Below, piece by piece: positions 63,346-64,000 of a stretch of DNA of 64,000 nt. Under the pieces are notes generated by a model, which saw only the letters and a program-made list of their open reading frames with translations, did not search any database and had not been told where the DNA came from. Origin of the DNA: an uncultured Bacteroidota bacterium (lineage in GTDB: Bacteria; Bacteroidota; Bacteroidia; Chitinophagales; Chitinophagaceae); the NCBI GenBank assembly GCA_903905065.1, contig CAIVEW010000022.1:1-64000 (forward strand). Reading direction: 5' to 3'. The first letter of the stretch is position 1. Each line of letters begins with the position of its first letter. The position numbers were made by a program, and so were the translations under genes.

Positions 63346-63924
63346 CTATTTAGGAAACAACATCCGGTAGTCGGTCTTCACCTTACCGGCACTTATGTCG
63401 TCCAGTTTCTTCTTTATGAGCCTTTTCTTGAGCTGGGTAAGATAATCGATAAATAATTTGCCCTCTATGTGATCATATTCATGCTGGATCACGCGAGCCG
63501 TGATGCCATGGAACTCCTGTTCGTGCCGTTCAAAGTTTTCATCCATGTAGCTTAGCCGTACTTTCGAAGTACGCTGTATATCTTCGCGCACTTTAGGTAT
63601 GCTCAGGCAACCTTCATTGTAGGCCCACATATCACCGGTCTCCTCAATTTTTTGGGCATTAATAAACACCTGCTTTATCGGCTTCTCATTTGGGTACTTT
63701 CGTTTGTCTTCCTCGTTAAAGTCCTCTACTATCTGCAGGGTATCTACTATGAACAACCTTACCGGTTTGTTGATCTGCGGTGCTGCCAGCCCTACCCCAT
63801 TGCTGTTATAGAGAGTGTCCCACATATCCGCCAGCAGTTTATTAAGCTCCACGTATTCGGGGGTAATTTCATCACATACTTTGCGCAATACGGGGCTACC
63901 ATATGCTACTACAGGTAAAATCAT
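63346..63924 (-). CDS. def: Peptide deformylase
   Basis: A 192-residue metalloenzyme that removes the formyl group from nascent proteins. All three motifs are intact: GVGLAAPQ (residues 43-50), EGCLSIP and QHEYDHIEGKLF, the latter giving two metal-binding histidines and the catalytic glutamate. The length and the C-terminal helix are typical. A -7 element lies at 63953-63960. Confidence 0.97.
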   Translation of the reverse strand: MILPVVAYGSPVLRKVCDEITPEYVELNKLLADMWDTLYNSNGVGLAAPQINKPVRLFIVDTLQIVEDFNEEDKRKYPNEKPIKQVFINAQKIEETGDMWAYNEGCLSIPKVREDIQRTSKVRLSYMDENFERHEQEFHGITARVIQHEYDHIEGKLFIDYLTQLKKRLIKKKLDDISAGKVKTDYRMLFPK

Positions 63925-63952
63925 GCACTCTTTCTGTTTCTGATAAAGTGGG

Positions 63953-63960
63953 CAAAGTTA
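63953..63960 (-). promoter_or_regulatory. -7 promoter element of def
   Basis: TAACTTTG on the minus strand, 28 bases before the ATG at 63924. Confidence 0.5.
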
Positions 63961-64000
63961 ATCAGAATATGGAATTGAAGATACAAGTGGTTGCTACAAT

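Noticed and set aside
63969-64000. ATG frame at the right edge (MELKIQVVAT), possibly the start of a plus-strand gene
   Set aside because: Only ten codons are visible, so nothing can be supported.

Overview
The window looks like chromosomal DNA of a Bacteroidota member, most likely near Chitinophagaceae. The signs are type IX secretion sorting domains (33639-34988, type A; 45847-47283, gliding-associated type B), many -7 elements of the Bacteroidota form TAnnTTTG, an imuA-imuB-dnaE2 mutagenesis cassette, GldL-like membrane motifs and the lineage-type RpoB/RpoC. No complete rRNA or tRNA gene and no CRISPR array was seen.

Region 1 (1 to about 20.3 kb) reads as an integrated mobilizable island. 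It holds AraC regulators, a cupin, a VIT-family transporter, a mobilization block on the minus strand (CHC2/toprim primase-like protein, MobC-type accessory protein, MOBP-type relaxase, TraG/VirD4 coupling ATPase), a putative oriT palindrome, a lipoprotein/membrane protein/kinase/regulator operon, a HipBA pair, an excisionase-like gene between two paralogous winged-helix-like genes, an AbiEi/AbiEii pair with twin operator repeats, and a large TPR membrane protein. It may end at a tRNA-Ser 3'-end-like sequence plus terminator at 20255-20320. No integrase is visible; it would be expected left of position 1.

Region 2 (20.3-33.6 kb) is a mixed accessory/core stretch: a TPR-Arr (rifampin ADP-ribosyltransferase) fusion, a VOC protein, decayed gene fragments including an IS200/RAYT-type transposase tail, then the imuA-imuB-dnaE2 operon with a divergent XRE-S24 repressor and a clear operator palindrome. 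It continues with a 2'-5' RNA ligase-like protein, a MauE/thioredoxin membrane protein, a Qnr-like pentapeptide protein overlapping a GyrI-like protein, and a GIY-YIG gene boxed in by a perfect 28-bp inverted repeat.

Region 3 (33.6-64 kb) is mostly chromosomal core: an NHL-repeat secreted protein, rpoC and rpoB (with their own promoter and no ribosomal protein genes directly upstream), a UDG-like protein, acyl-CoA dehydrogenase, a gliding-type adhesin, antiquitin-type aldehyde dehydrogenase, an rfbF-rfbG-rfbC CDP-sugar operon, an SRPBCC/GyrI protein, a large glycosyltransferase, a cyclic-nucleotide-gated channel, a PadR/membrane protein pair, a GT87-like enzyme, an ECF sigma/anti-sigma pair and peptide deformylase. 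Small dispersed palindromic repeats sit in many of the gaps and sometimes enter coding ends.
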